Origin: Apilactobacillus ozensis DSM 23829 = JCM 17196
GTDB lineage: Bacteria > Bacillota > Bacilli > Lactobacillales > Lactobacillaceae
NCBI RefSeq assembly: GCF_001435995.1
Contig: NZ_AYYQ01000035.1
Coordinates: 14,416 to 78,415 of the forward strand
DNA: 64,000 nt
Direction of reading: 5' to 3'
Part shown: piece by piece, positions 18,952 through 28,892 of the stretch
How the letters are laid out: each line of letters begins with the position of its first letter
Position numbering within the stretch: position 1 is the stretch's first letter
Translations under genes and position numbers: made by a program
The notes under the pieces: model-generated
Databases searched by the model: none
Told to the model about the DNA's origin: nothing
The model's input: only the letters and a program-made list of their open reading frames with translations

Positions 18952-19260
18952 TTGAAAAACGATGAGAAATTAGATTTGATTGAAGAAATAACGCTCAATG
19001 ATGGAACTAAGTACATGGAAATAAGTAATATGGTTCAGAATGGTAGAGCTGAATTAGCTGCTGAAAGAGGCTTAATTAAGCAAGTAAGAATTTTACAGCT
19101 TAACATTCCGCACTCTGTGCATGTTGACAATTATGAAAAATATATTAATGAAAATTTTGATATGCCAGATGAAAACTTAACTAAATTTGAAGTTTGGAAA
19201 AAGACTCCAGAAATTCAAAATGAAGTTAAAATGATTTTGGATGAAAATCATATCGGCTAG
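18952..19260 (+). CDS. Small acidic cytosolic protein, function unknown
   Basis: The 102-residue product has no membrane segment. It is rich in Glu, Asn and Lys, with the patterns DGTKYMEISNMVQNGRAELA near 21-40 and IPHSVHVDNYEKYI near 54-67. I do not recognise a family. The start chosen is TTG 18952, because AAGGAGG (18935-18941) is 10 bases upstream; a TTG at 18943 would lie one base from that site. It follows the tagH terminator and precedes the amidase gene by 105 bp. Its codon use looks like that of its neighbours, so it is probably a real gene of the lineage. Confidence 0.7.
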   Translation: MKNDEKLDLIEEITLNDGTKYMEISNMVQNGRAELAAERGLIKQVRILQLNIPHSVHVDNYEKYINENFDMPDENLTKFEVWKKTPEIQNEVKMILDENHIG

Positions 19261-19365
19261 TTTTTTGTAAAAAAGTGTAATCTTTCGTAAATACGTTTGT
19301 AATTATTAAATGTTACTATTTATGTAGAAATTAATTAGACTAGTTATTAAAATAAGAGGGTTATC

Positions 19366-20697
19366 ATGATTAAAAATTTGAGTAAAAAATATGTACTTGT
19401 CTTAATTGCTGCTGTTTCTTTTTTTACATTAAGTATATTTAATGTAAAGTCTGTCAATTCTGCTTCTTTAAATGGTTACATTTATAAGCACAACATTAAG
19501 CCTGCTAAGATAACTGAAGATATTTGGAGTAAATTTCCTAAATATAAGTATTCAGGCGGAAAACCTAAGGGAGTTGTTATTCATGAAACAGCCAACCCGC
19601 ACTCAAGTATATATAGTGAGATAGCTTATATGAAAAAATATTGGAGAAATGCTTTTGTACATTCCTTCGTTGACGATAAGCGAATAATTAATATAGCCAA
19701 TACTAATTATTTATCTTGGGGAGTAGGATATCCTGGAAATGCTCGGTTTATTCAATTTGAGCAAATTGAAGTTCATAGTAAAAAGGCGTTTGCTAAGGAA
19801 GTAAATAATTCCGCTTATTACACTGCCTATTTATTGCATAAGTATAATTTGCCAGCTGTTAGCGCCGAAAATACTGGTAAAGGAACTGTCTGGTCACACA
19901 AATCAGTTGCTAAACATCTAGGTGGATCTAATCATACTGATCCAATTGGTTATTATAAAAGTAATGGTAAAAAGTTTTTTGGCAAGGCTTATACTATGTC
20001 TGAATTCTTTAGTTTAGTAAAACATTATTACAATAAGCATTCTAATAAAACAACTACTAATAATTCAAATGGCAACAATAGTAGTTCTAATAGCTCTAAT
20101 TCTGATGTAAATCAGGGTAATAGTAATCCAGTGGAAGATAAAGCTATTTCTTCTAATAGCAGCAATGTTGTTAATGGAGTTACTTATAACGATGGCTCAG
20201 GTAAGGATGTCGCTAAATTAAGTTATAACTATTCTAAATATGGAATTTATAATCATGTCAAAAATGCTGGATACAAAACTACTAGTTATAAATGGAAAAA
20301 GCTAGGTGTTAAGGCTGAACAATTAGTTTACGTTAATAATCGAGCTGTTCACAATAAGAACCATAGTGTTTGGTATCGAATAAAATTTGCTAATAATAGT
20401 AATGCTAAGACTTATTGGGTTCCTGAAAAGGCTTTAACTTTTAATTCGGTTCAATATAGTAACAGTAGTGAATCAATGACTTTTAATGGTATAGAAAGTA
20501 AATTATATGATAACATTCCAAATTCTAGTCATCTATCAAATGAAAAAATGAGTAACTATAGTTTATTGGGCCATGCAGTTAATACGGTTCAAAAAGCAAC
20601 AGTAAAAGATATCAATGGAAATCAAAGTACTTGGTATAAAGTTTCTATTGATGGACATAATTACTGGGCCAACGCTAATTCATTTTCAAATAACTAA
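19366..20697 (+). CDS. Secreted N-acetylmuramoyl-L-alanine amidase with GW (SH3_8) repeats
   Basis: The 443-residue product has a signal peptide (about 1-33, cleavage near VNSAS) and an amidase_2/PGRP-type zinc domain at about 45-215. Metal-site motifs are GVVIHETA (first His), VHSFVDD and the GGSNHTDPIGYY stretch (third ligand and catalytic Lys/His region). A Ser/Asn linker (about 225-270) leads into two GW modules (about 280-360 and 370-443) with VWYRI/YWV and TWYKV/YWA motifs. Start ATG 19366 is behind AGAGGG. Together with the glucosaminidase at 16159 it forms a pair of wall lytic enzymes sharing the same targeting module. Confidence 0.92.
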   Translation: MIKNLSKKYVLVLIAAVSFFTLSIFNVKSVNSASLNGYIYKHNIKPAKITEDIWSKFPKYKYSGGKPKGVVIHETANPHSSIYSEIAYMKKYWRNAFVHSFVDDKRIINIANTNYLSWGVGYPGNARFIQFEQIEVHSKKAFAKEVNNSAYYTAYLLHKYNLPAVSAENTGKGTVWSHKSVAKHLGGSNHTDPIGYYKSNGKKFFGKAYTMSEFFSLVKHYYNKHSNKTTTNNSNGNNSSSNSSNSDVNQGNSNPVEDKAISSNSSNVVNGVTYNDGSGKDVAKLSYNYSKYGIYNHVKNAGYKTTSYKWKKLGVKAEQLVYVNNRAVHNKNHSVWYRIKFANNSNAKTYWVPEKALTFNSVQYSNSSESMTFNGIESKLYDNIPNSSHLSNEKMSNYSLLGHAVNTVQKATVKDINGNQSTWYKVSIDGHNYWANANSFSNN

Positions 20698-20706
20698 TTT
20701 AATAAA

Positions 20707-20748
20707 CAAAAAAGGAACATGCTGGTTAAATGCATGCTCCTTTTTTTA
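20707..20748 (+). terminator. Terminator after the amidase gene
   Basis: AAAGGA-CATGC and GCATG-TCCTTT arms form a hairpin with a loop of about 9 bases, followed by seven T. Confidence 0.82.
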
Positions 20749-20878
20749 TGTGTCCGAACTCTTTTCCAAAAAATAATAGCAATAAACTAATAAATTAAGA
20801 CCATTCGGTAGAATTGAGTAATTCCTAATGTATGTACATCTTATTATAACTGATATTAAAAAAAATCACAATTATGTT

Positions 20879-20907
20879 TTGACTATTTATAAGTTGTTTG
20901 TTAGAAT
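20879..20907 (+). promoter_or_regulatory. Promoter of ilvE
   Basis: TTGACT (20879-20884) and TAGAAT (20902-20907) are separated by exactly 17 bp. The predicted transcript start near 20914 lies after the in-frame TTG at 20908, which supports the ATG at 20944 as the real start. The rest of 20749-20940 shows no T-box or other leader structure. Confidence 0.7.
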
Positions 20908-20943
20908 TTGATTAAAATAATATTAAGAAAAGATGATGTTTAT

Positions 20944-21975
20944 ATGAGTAAAGCTGATGCAAAAAATATAGATTGGAAAAATTTAAGTTTCGCTTACATG
21001 GATTTACCTTATCGATTTAAGGCCCTTTATAAAGATGGCGAATGGCAAGATGGCGAAATGACTGAAGATAGCACTATAAATATGAATGAAGCGGCGACTG
21101 TTTTACACTATGGTCAAGCTGATTTTGAAGGTATGAAAGCTTACCGCACTAAAGATGGGAGTATTCAGTTATTTAGACCAGACCAAAATGCTCATCGAAT
21201 GCATAACAGTTGTGAAAGATTATTAATGCCACCATATCCAGAAGATAAATTTGTTGAAGCAGTTAAGAAAGTAGTTAAAGCTAACGCTGATTTTGTTCCA
21301 CCATATGGAACAGGTGGAAGCTTATATATTCGTCCATTAATGATTGGATTAGGACCAACTATTGGCGTACATCCTTCAGATGAATATTTATTTACAGTTT
21401 TTGCGATGCCAGTTGGCAATTACTTCAAAGGGGGTCTAACTCCTACAAACTTTGTAACTTCTGAATATGACCGAGCTGCACATATGGGTACTGGTCAAAG
21501 TAAAGTTGGTGGAAACTATGCTGCTAGTTTATTACCGGGTGATAATGCACACAAAAACGGATTTTCAGATGTTTTATATTTAGATCCATTAACTCATAAG
21601 AAAATTGAAGAAGTTGGTTCAGCAAACTTCTTTGGAATTACTAAAGATAATCGTTTCATTACACCTGATTCACCATCAATATTACCAAGTATTACTAAGT
21701 ATTCATTACTATGGTTGGCTGAACATCGATTAAATTTAAAGGCAGAGCAATCTGATGTTTACATTGATGATTTAGATAAATTTAAAGAAGCAGGTGCTTG
21801 TGGTACTGCGGCAGTTATTTCGCCAATCGGTGGAATTCAACATGGTGATGACTTCCACGTATTTTATAGTGAAACTGAAGTTGGTCCATTGACTAAAAAG
21901 CTTTATGATTTATTAACAGGAATCCAATTTGGTGATGTAGAAGCTCCAGAAGGTTGGATTCAAAAAGTTGAATAG
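20944..21975 (+). CDS. ilvE: Branched-chain amino acid aminotransferase
   Basis: IlvE transfers the amino group between Leu/Ile/Val and 2-oxoglutarate using PLP. The 343-residue product belongs to fold type IV. Visible motifs are LHYGQADFEGMKAYR near 46-60, RPDQNAHRMHNSCERL, SKVGGNYAASLLPG with the PLP lysine near 185, IEEVGSANFFGI near 211-222, and the C-terminal GTAAVISPIGGI. The start is ATG 20944; the promoter at 20879-20907 rules out the upstream TTG. The gene stands alone among transport and wall genes, with no ilv biosynthesis genes nearby, so catabolic use is as likely as synthesis. Confidence 0.95.
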   Translation: MSKADAKNIDWKNLSFAYMDLPYRFKALYKDGEWQDGEMTEDSTINMNEAATVLHYGQADFEGMKAYRTKDGSIQLFRPDQNAHRMHNSCERLLMPPYPEDKFVEAVKKVVKANADFVPPYGTGGSLYIRPLMIGLGPTIGVHPSDEYLFTVFAMPVGNYFKGGLTPTNFVTSEYDRAAHMGTGQSKVGGNYAASLLPGDNAHKNGFSDVLYLDPLTHKKIEEVGSANFFGITKDNRFITPDSPSILPSITKYSLLWLAEHRLNLKAEQSDVYIDDLDKFKEAGACGTAAVISPIGGIQHGDDFHVFYSETEVGPLTKKLYDLLTGIQFGDVEAPEGWIQKVE

Positions 21976-22012
21976 TATGATATAATATTAAGTATATATA
22001 TAAATTTGGTTG

Positions 22013-22088
22013 AAAGTTACTACTTTTCAAGAATCTGTTCTCGTTTTGGGTTGGCGGGAACGGTGGATTAGTAGTAGCTTTTTTTGTT
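22013..22088 (+). ncRNA. Structured leader RNA with terminator before the CPA2 antiporter gene
   Basis: A nested structure fills the gap between ilvE and the antiporter gene. The outer stem pairs AGTTACTACT (22014-22023) with AGTAGTAGCT (22071-22080). The inner stem pairs GTTCTCG with CGGGAAC around TTTTGGGTTGG, and AATC/GATT pairing lies between them. A run of seven T follows directly. A good -10 TATAAT lies at 21981-21986, so a transcript could start near 21993 and carry only this leader into the antiporter gene. It may be just the ilvE terminator, but the size and nesting suggest a cis-regulatory RNA. I cannot assign a known riboswitch class. Confidence 0.5.
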
Positions 22089-22108
22089 TTGTATTTAAGG
22101 AGGATTAC

Positions 22109-23266
22109 ATGCACTATTTATCAATACTAACTTTTATATTGTTTTTAAGTCTGATTTCTAATTATTTATGTAGAAAAATTCAGATGCCGGTAGTTATCGG
22201 TCAAATGTTTATTGGAATTATCTTTGGCCCAGCTTTTTTTAATATAATTAGGCAATCTGAATTTATTAGTACATTTTCTGAAATTGGAGTTATCTTGTTA
22301 ATGTTTATAGCAGGGCTAGAAAGTAATTTATCGTTACTTAAAAAGTACTTTAAGCCTAGTATGCTAGTGGCTATTTTTGGAGTTGTTTTTCCATTGATTG
22401 GGATGTATTTAGCTAGTTATTATCATGGATTAACTATTAAAGATAGTATGTTTGTCAGTGTGATTTTTGCAGCTACATCAGTTTCCATTTCAGTAGAAGT
22501 TTTAAAAGAAATGGGTAAGTTGAATAGTAAGGAAGGGATTACTATTTTAGGTGCAGCAGTGGCTGATGATGTTATTGCTATTCTATTGCTTAGTTTTGCC
22601 AGTTTCTTTTTAGGTACACAGAGTAGTGGAAGTAGTAATATTTTAATGGTAATTTTTCTACAAATTTTATTTTTTGCTTTAGTTTTAATTTTTATAAAAT
22701 TTGGTGCTAAATTATTATTATCATTTGCATATTATTTTAGAATTAATTTAACGGTATTATCACTGGTAATTTGTTTCTTTGCTGCTTATTTAGCTGAGTT
22801 ATGTGATTTAAGTTCAATTACGGGCGCTTTCTTTGCTGGAATTGCTATTTCACAAACTGTTTTTAAGAAGAAAATTCGTCGTAATACTGAAACGATTGGA
22901 TATTCACTATTTATTCCAGTATTTTTTGTTAGTATTGGTTTGAGCTTACAGTTTAGTGGAATGCTTAGCCAACTATTGCTATTAACGACAATAACTATTT
23001 TATCCATTTTTACTAAACTATTTGGAGCTGGATTAGGTGCAAAGTTAAGTGGTTTTTCATTAGACAGTTCAGCAATAGTTGGTTCTGGAATGGTTTCGAG
23101 AGGTGAGGTAGCTTTAATCATCGCACAAATTGGCTTAAGTAGAAATTTAATATCAGAAAACTATTATTCAGTTATTATTGCAGCAATTGTAATTACTACA
23201 TTTTTATCACCGTTTATATTGAGACAAAGTATTGTTTGGAAAAAGAGGTTAAGTCATCATGAATAA
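22109..23266 (+). CDS. CPA2-family K+(Na+)/H+ antiporter
   Basis: The 385-residue product is almost wholly membrane-embedded, about 12-13 helices, with the cation/proton antiporter 2 pattern: FLSLISNYLCRKIQMPVVIGQM at the N-terminus, LLMFIAGLESNL near 60-71, LGAAVADDVIAILLL near 147-161 (two Asp in the ion-binding helix), and ITGAFFAGIAIS later. No RCK or other cytosolic regulatory domain follows. Start is ATG 22109 behind AAGGAGG (22098-22104). The next small membrane gene overlaps its end by 8 bases. The upstream structured leader suggests regulated expression. Confidence 0.9.
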   Translation: MHYLSILTFILFLSLISNYLCRKIQMPVVIGQMFIGIIFGPAFFNIIRQSEFISTFSEIGVILLMFIAGLESNLSLLKKYFKPSMLVAIFGVVFPLIGMYLASYYHGLTIKDSMFVSVIFAATSVSISVEVLKEMGKLNSKEGITILGAAVADDVIAILLLSFASFFLGTQSSGSSNILMVIFLQILFFALVLIFIKFGAKLLLSFAYYFRINLTVLSLVICFFAAYLAELCDLSSITGAFFAGIAISQTVFKKKIRRNTETIGYSLFIPVFFVSIGLSLQFSGMLSQLLLLTTITILSIFTKLFGAGLGAKLSGFSLDSSAIVGSGMVSRGEVALIIAQIGLSRNLISENYYSVIIAAIVITTFLSPFILRQSIVWKKRLSHHE

Positions 23267-23534
23267 TCGGATGTTTTTTAAAGAAATATTCTTAAATATT
23301 ATATTAGTGGTTTTTCCGGCTATTTTCATCATTAGTTCAATAGGAAATTTACCACACAGTCGTCCGTTGTATCTGGTCGGAATATTGTTACTAGGGATGA
23401 TTAGTTTAATGATGTCACCAATCTATTTTTATTATTGGTATAGTCATAGACAAAAACAAAGTTTATTATATCGAAAAATATTAGCAATTGTTTACTTAAT
23501 GGTTTTGATATTTTGTTTAATGAACATTGTATAA
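23259..23534 (+). CDS. Small membrane protein (91 residues) co-translated with the antiporter
   Basis: The ATG at 23259 lies inside the end of the antiporter gene (8-base overlap), with AAAGAGG at 23242-23248 as ribosome site. The product has three hydrophobic segments (about 8-27, 34-53, 69-90) separated by short loops with His/Arg/Lys. I do not recognise a family. Coupled translation with a cation/proton antiporter suggests an accessory or regulatory subunit, which is inference from position only. It ends at a bidirectional terminator. Confidence 0.75.
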   Translation: MNNRMFFKEIFLNIILVVFPAIFIISSIGNLPHSRPLYLVGILLLGMISLMMSPIYFYYWYSHRQKQSLLYRKILAIVYLMVLIFCLMNIV

Positions 23535-23570
23535 AAAAATGGAACTGACATTTAAGTCAGTTCCATTTTC
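23535..23570. terminator. Bidirectional terminator between antiporter operon and kup
   Basis: AAATGGAACTGAC and GTCAGTTCCATTT (23537-23549 and 23555-23567) form a 13-bp stem with A/T runs on both flanks. Confidence 0.9.
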
Positions 23571-23574
23571 TATT

Positions 23575-25614
23575 TTAACGTCGTTTCTTTCTTGAGTGAA
23601 TTGAATGGAATATCTTTCTTTGGACTAGATATTGATCATGTTGCATTGTAATGAACAATGGTGATGATTCTTCTAGTACACTACTAAATTCAAGACCATA
23701 CCAAGAAATTGGCGAAGCTGTGATGTTTTGTAGAAAAATTCTACCACTGATAAGTTGTCTATCAAAAGCACTAATTTCAGTGTTTAATGCTAAATCAGAA
23801 GGGCGTTCGTTAATGATAACAAACTTAAAGTCACCAACATTTCCACGATGTTTCATAGATGTGTAATGTTGTTTTTGCGGATCAACCACGCCTTGTTCAA
23901 TTAAATAGTTAACAATTTGGTGTAAATAAATACTTACACTTTGTTGTTTTCTAAATCCTAAATATAGCTGAACATCTACAATGTTTTTAGTTTCTAATAA
24001 GTCTGCTGTGTAGTTACTTTCATAAGGGTTATTAGTTTCATTAACCGTAACGAACCAGTAGACTTTTGCACGTTTTGGTTCCTTATCTAAAATAGAGTAC
24101 ATTGTACTACGTTTTATTTCATAATTATTCTTAACCTTAGTCATGTAAACCAAGTTAGAAGTATATAATGGAATGGAATCGTCAGCACTCAATTCAGATA
24201 ATTGGTCACGATAATCTAAAAGAGAAACATATTCACTTTCTTTTTCATAATGATCACGACGCTTATTACCAAAATACCAAATTATCATAACGTATAAGAT
24301 GCCAAACATAATAAATAATGTTACGTAGCCACCGTGTACGAATTTTACTAAACTAGCAATTAAAAAGACAACTTCAATTGCAGCAAAGAATAGTGCAATA
24401 ACAAATGCTAACCAACGTTTAATTTTAGTAGACATATATTCAAACAATAGCACAGTTGTCATTAACATCGTTACGGTAATAGCTAAACCGTAAGCAGCTT
24501 CCATGTGTTGGGAACTTCGGAATAGCCAAACTACCATAAAAGTAACTATACATAAAAACCAGTTAACAGTTGAAATGTAGATTTGGCTTCTAACATTACT
24601 AGGATGATGAACAATCATTCTAGGTAAGAATTTCAAACCGATTGCTTCATCTACCAAAGTAAATGAACCAGTAATTAAAGCTTGTGAAGCAATGATAGCG
24701 GCTAAGGCTGCTAGGGCAATTGCAAAAATACGCCAATGGCCTGGCAACATATCATAGAAAGGATTTGTATTATGTAATCCAGCGTATTGTGGATTATGTG
24801 CATTTTTAATAATCCAGGCACCTTGACCTAAATAATTTAGAATTAATGCACTGTATACAAATGGCCAAGTTCCGTAGATGTTTTTCTTACCAACATGTCC
24901 CATATCAGAATATAAAGCTTCAGCACCGGTAGTGGCTAAGAAAATACTTCCTAGAATGAAAATTCCAACTTTATTAGCGGGACTAAACAATATTTCGATT
25001 GCATAATATGGTGAAAATGCTTTTAGAACAGCAGGATATTGTAATAAATTAATAATTCCTACAATTGCTAAAAAACTAAACCAAACTAGCATTACAGGAC
25101 CAAATGAATTTCCAATGATACCAGTTCCAAATCTTTGGATTAAAAATAATACCAAAAGGACACAAGATGTAATAATCAAAACATTCGTTTGAGAATTACT
25201 AAAATGAATAAACCCAATTGATTGACCCTTTAAACCTTCAATTGCTGAAGTTACAGTCACTGCTGGAGTCAAAGTTCCATCTGCTAGTAGAGCTGCTCCA
25301 CCAATCAAAGCAGGCCAAACTAACCATTTGGCATTCTTTCTAACTAAAGCATATAAAGCAAAGATGCCACCTTCATGATTGTTGTCGGCTTTCATCGTGA
25401 TTAAAACATACTTAACAGTTGTAATAATCATTAACGTCCAAAAAATTAACGAAATTGATCCAATTATGTAATCGGGCGTTACGTTAGACATACTTCCAAC
25501 ATCACCAATAATGGCATTCATAACGTAAAGTGGTGATGTTCCAATATCACCGTATACTATTCCTAAAGCAATTAACATTCCTGCTAAAGAAATTTTTTCA
25601 AATTTAGCCTTCAT
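23575..25614 (-). CDS. kup: Low-affinity potassium transporter Kup
   Basis: Kup brings K+ into the cell with protons. The 679-residue product has the family signature at the N-terminus ([14 protein letters not shown], about 19-32), followed by [26 protein letters not shown] and about 12 membrane helices. A cytoplasmic C-terminal domain of about 210 residues contains ERPSDLALN-type strands. Start is ATG 25614 with TGGAGGA on the minus strand. It is monocistronic. In other Firmicutes, Kup proteins bind c-di-AMP; cdaA is 13 kb away. No ydaO-type c-di-AMP riboswitch is seen in the roughly 170 bp upstream. Confidence 0.96.
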   Translation of the reverse strand: MKAKFEKISLAGMLIALGIVYGDIGTSPLYVMNAIIGDVGSMSNVTPDYIIGSISLIFWTLMIITTVKYVLITMKADNNHEGGIFALYALVRKNAKWLVWPALIGGAALLADGTLTPAVTVTSAIEGLKGQSIGFIHFSNSQTNVLIITSCVLLVLFLIQRFGTGIIGNSFGPVMLVWFSFLAIVGIINLLQYPAVLKAFSPYYAIEILFSPANKVGIFILGSIFLATTGAEALYSDMGHVGKKNIYGTWPFVYSALILNYLGQGAWIIKNAHNPQYAGLHNTNPFYDMLPGHWRIFAIALAALAAIIASQALITGSFTLVDEAIGLKFLPRMIVHHPSNVRSQIYISTVNWFLCIVTFMVVWLFRSSQHMEAAYGLAITVTMLMTTVLLFEYMSTKIKRWLAFVIALFFAAIEVVFLIASLVKFVHGGYVTLFIMFGILYVMIIWYFGNKRRDHYEKESEYVSLLDYRDQLSELSADDSIPLYTSNLVYMTKVKNNYEIKRSTMYSILDKEPKRAKVYWFVTVNETNNPYESNYTADLLETKNIVDVQLYLGFRKQQSVSIYLHQIVNYLIEQGVVDPQKQHYTSMKHRGNVGDFKFVIINERPSDLALNTEISAFDRQLISGRIFLQNITASPISWYGLEFSSVLEESSPLFITMQHDQYLVQRKIFHSIHSRKKRR

Positions 25615-25786
25615 ACTAAATCCTCCAAATACATGTTTATAAAATTACTCAAAGGTCAATCTTAAACTTTTCTTAAAAAAATTCAACCCTTAATCAGTTT
25701 ATTTAAGCATTAATAATAAAATATTATAAATTCACTTTGTAAAAATGTACATATTATAGGTTATATAATATTGGGGAGGTGTAAAA

Positions 25787-26875
25787 ATTAAGATTTTAAA
25801 AGATCCAATTTTAATAGTAGTACTCGTAATATTTTTAATCAGTACTGCTTTAGTTGGCAAGCCAAGTTTAAATGATGTTAATTGGAATACTATTTTTTCT
25901 TTGATGATGTTAATGGCTTTTGTGGCTTTAATTAGCGAGATGCATATTTTAGATTATTTCAGTAATCTTATTACTATGAAATCTAATAATTCACGAATAA
26001 TCATTATTATGTTAGTCTTGTTCGACTATTTTGCATCTATGTTTTTTACAAATGATGTTTTAATTTTAGCTTTAATTCCATTGTTTATAAAAATTGCTAA
26101 CCAGTATCATTTGAAAAAGGCTTATCCGCTAACATTGCTAACCATTGCAGCAAATCTAGGAAGTTCGGTTACTCCGATTGGTAATCCGCAAAATATATTT
26201 TTAGTTTCTAATTATTATGTTAATGTAGTTGAATTTTTTAAATATAGTTATATTTTTGGAATTATAGGGTTTGCTTTTATCTTATGTTTAAGTTTTTTTG
26301 CTGAAAGTAAAACAATATTTAATAGCGATAAGCATAGTGACATTTATCTTAAACCTGTAAATGTTTTTATAGCAGTTGCACTTATGGTAATAGTCTTACT
26401 AGGAATATTTAGCATAATTAATGTGGTGATTACATTAATAATTACCATATTAATTGGATGTATTTTTAATTATAAAATAATTTATCGTATTGATTATGGG
26501 CTTTTATTATCCTTCATTGGCTTTTTCCTAATTGTGGGAATTTTTAGTCGGTCGGTGATTATTAACAGCTTTATTTCTGGTTTAGCAACTAATCAAAGAA
26601 GCGTGTTTATACTTAGTGCTTTAACTAGTCAAATTATTAGTAATGTTCCGGCTTCAGTATTGATTGCTAAATTTAGCACATATATGCCTGCTATTTACTA
26701 TGGAGTTAGTGTGGGTGGATTAGGGACTATGGTTGCTTCTTTAGCTAATCTTTTAGCTTTAAAGCAAGTAACTATTTATAGTAAAAAAGATGCTAAAAAG
26801 TTTATAGTTTTATTTTCTTTTTTAAACTTTTTGTTATTATTTTTGTTTATAATAATTTTTTATTCTATAATTTAA
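25787..26875 (+). CDS. ArsB/SLC13-type anion permease with an apparent ATT start
   Basis: The product (about 362 residues) has roughly ten membrane helices. Motifs of the ArsB/NhaD/SLC13 ion transporter superfamily are present: FTNDVLILALIPL, NLGSSVTPIGNPQNIFL (the first SNxxP-like hairpin) and a second, SQIISNVPASVLIAKF. The substrate is unknown. The start needs comment. GGGGAGGTG (25773-25781) is an excellent ribosome site, but the only in-frame codon at the right distance is ATT at 25787. There is no ATG, GTG or TTG between the upstream stop (25766) and the TTG at 25901, which would remove the first membrane helix. Confidence 0.82.
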   Translation: MKILKDPILIVVLVIFLISTALVGKPSLNDVNWNTIFSLMMLMAFVALISEMHILDYFSNLITMKSNNSRIIIIMLVLFDYFASMFFTNDVLILALIPLFIKIANQYHLKKAYPLTLLTIAANLGSSVTPIGNPQNIFLVSNYYVNVVEFFKYSYIFGIIGFAFILCLSFFAESKTIFNSDKHSDIYLKPVNVFIAVALMVIVLLGIFSIINVVITLIITILIGCIFNYKIIYRIDYGLLLSFIGFFLIVGIFSRSVIINSFISGLATNQRSVFILSALTSQIISNVPASVLIAKFSTYMPAIYYGVSVGGLGTMVASLANLLALKQVTIYSKKDAKKFIVLFSFLNFLLLFLFIIIFYSII

Positions 26876-26883
26876 ATTACTAG

Positions 26884-27717
<834 letters not shown>

Positions 27718-27724
27718 AATTAAT

Positions 27725-27764
27725 AAAAAAGATGAGCCTATAATAATTAGGTTCATCTTTTTTT
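27725..27764. terminator. Bidirectional terminator
   Basis: AAAAAGATGAGCCT and AGGTTCATCTTTTTT pair (one G-U pair) around a loop of about 9 bases, with A/T runs on both sides. It separates the SDR and YeiH-like genes. Confidence 0.85.
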
Positions 27765-27765
27765 G

Positions 27766-28785
27766 TTAAAAGAATAATTTACTTACAATAATCACAAATG
27801 TTAGTAAAATAATGGAACTTATAAATGCAGCTAAAATTGGTTTTTTACCACGATTTAGAATAACTCTAAAGTTTACACTAATTCCCAATGCAGCCATGGC
27901 CATACCTAAGAAAATATAGGCAGCTTTAACTAATAAGTTAAGTAAACTAGCACTCATAGGAACGAATGAACCGATGATACTAGCTAAAATAAATCCACCC
28001 ATAAACCAAGGAATAGGGAGCTTGCCACGAGTGTTGCTATTGTTAGTTTGACTACTTTTTTGGTACCAAATACCAATAATAAGAGCGGCCGGGGCTAACA
28101 TCAACACACGCGAAAGCTTAGTGATAATTGCAATGTTTAAACCAATTGCACCTGCAGTACTACCAGTAGCTACAGCATGGGCGATTTCATGAAGTGAACC
28201 ACCAGCAACCACTCCAAATTGGGTTGCATCCATATGTAGTAATGGTTTTAACATTATTTCGATAAGTGTAAAAATAGTTCCCATGATAGCTACGATAGCA
28301 ACAGCTAAAACTTGGTCCTCTTCTTTTTGGGCCTGCTTTTCAGGAGAAACTTTAATTTGAGGCGAAATTCCCATAACTGCAGCTGCTCCACAAATACCGG
28401 TCCCACTAGCAGTTAAAATAGCTAATTCTTTATCGACCCCGAATTTACGGTTTAATAAATAGGTTCCAGTAATGGTTCCAGTGACAACTACAATGGCAAG
28501 TAAAATGGTTTTAATTCCAGATGACATTAGGGCGTTTAGATTTAACTTGAAGCCTAATAAAATAATTCCTAAACGTAAAAACTTATTGGATATAAAGCCA
28601 ACTTCTTTTTTGATGGATTTGGTCATTTTGGGTTGTACTTGCAGTAACATTCCAAAAATTAGTGATAACACTAATGAACCAATGATATTTAAATAGGGTA
28701 AATTAGCTAAATAAGTACCAATCATGGTACAAATTAATGTAATAATAATTGCTAACCAAAATTTACTAGTTGATAAAATTTTCAA
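27766..28785 (-). CDS. YeiH-type putative sulfate exporter (UPF0324 membrane protein)
   Basis: The 339-residue product has about ten membrane helices and the diagnostic stretch LTASGTGICGAAAVMGISPQ near 122-141. A second conserved region, GGSLHEIAHAVATGSTAG (about 205-222), is typical of the YeiH family. Transport of sulfate or sulfite is proposed for the family but is not well proven. I place the start at TTG 28785, because GAAAGGA on the minus strand lies at a proper distance from it; the in-frame ATG at 28803 lies in front of that site. A LysR regulator is divergent, the same pairing as yeiE-yeiH in enterobacteria. Confidence 0.86.
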   Translation of the reverse strand: MKILSTSKFWLAIIITLICTMIGTYLANLPYLNIIGSLVLSLIFGMLLQVQPKMTKSIKKEVGFISNKFLRLGIILLGFKLNLNALMSSGIKTILLAIVVVTGTITGTYLLNRKFGVDKELAILTASGTGICGAAAVMGISPQIKVSPEKQAQKEEDQVLAVAIVAIMGTIFTLIEIMLKPLLHMDATQFGVVAGGSLHEIAHAVATGSTAGAIGLNIAIITKLSRVLMLAPAALIIGIWYQKSSQTNNSNTRGKLPIPWFMGGFILASIIGSFVPMSASLLNLLVKAAYIFLGMAMAALGISVNFRVILNRGKKPILAAFISSIILLTFVIIVSKLFF

Positions 28786-28892
28786 ATTGAAACATCCTTT
28801 CATTGAATATATATTTTATTATATGAAGGTAATGTTATAAAATAAAATTATTATTATTAATTTAGCTATAAAATTTACTTATGGAGAATGAA

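Noticed and set aside
20749-20940. T-box or attenuator before ilvE
   Set aside because: No T-box sequence, no terminator hairpin with T run, and the predicted transcript start is only 30 bp before the gene.
25627-25786. c-di-AMP (ydaO) riboswitch before kup
   Set aside because: The intergenic space is about 170 bp, shared with a divergent gene and very AT-rich; no conserved GC-rich core is present.
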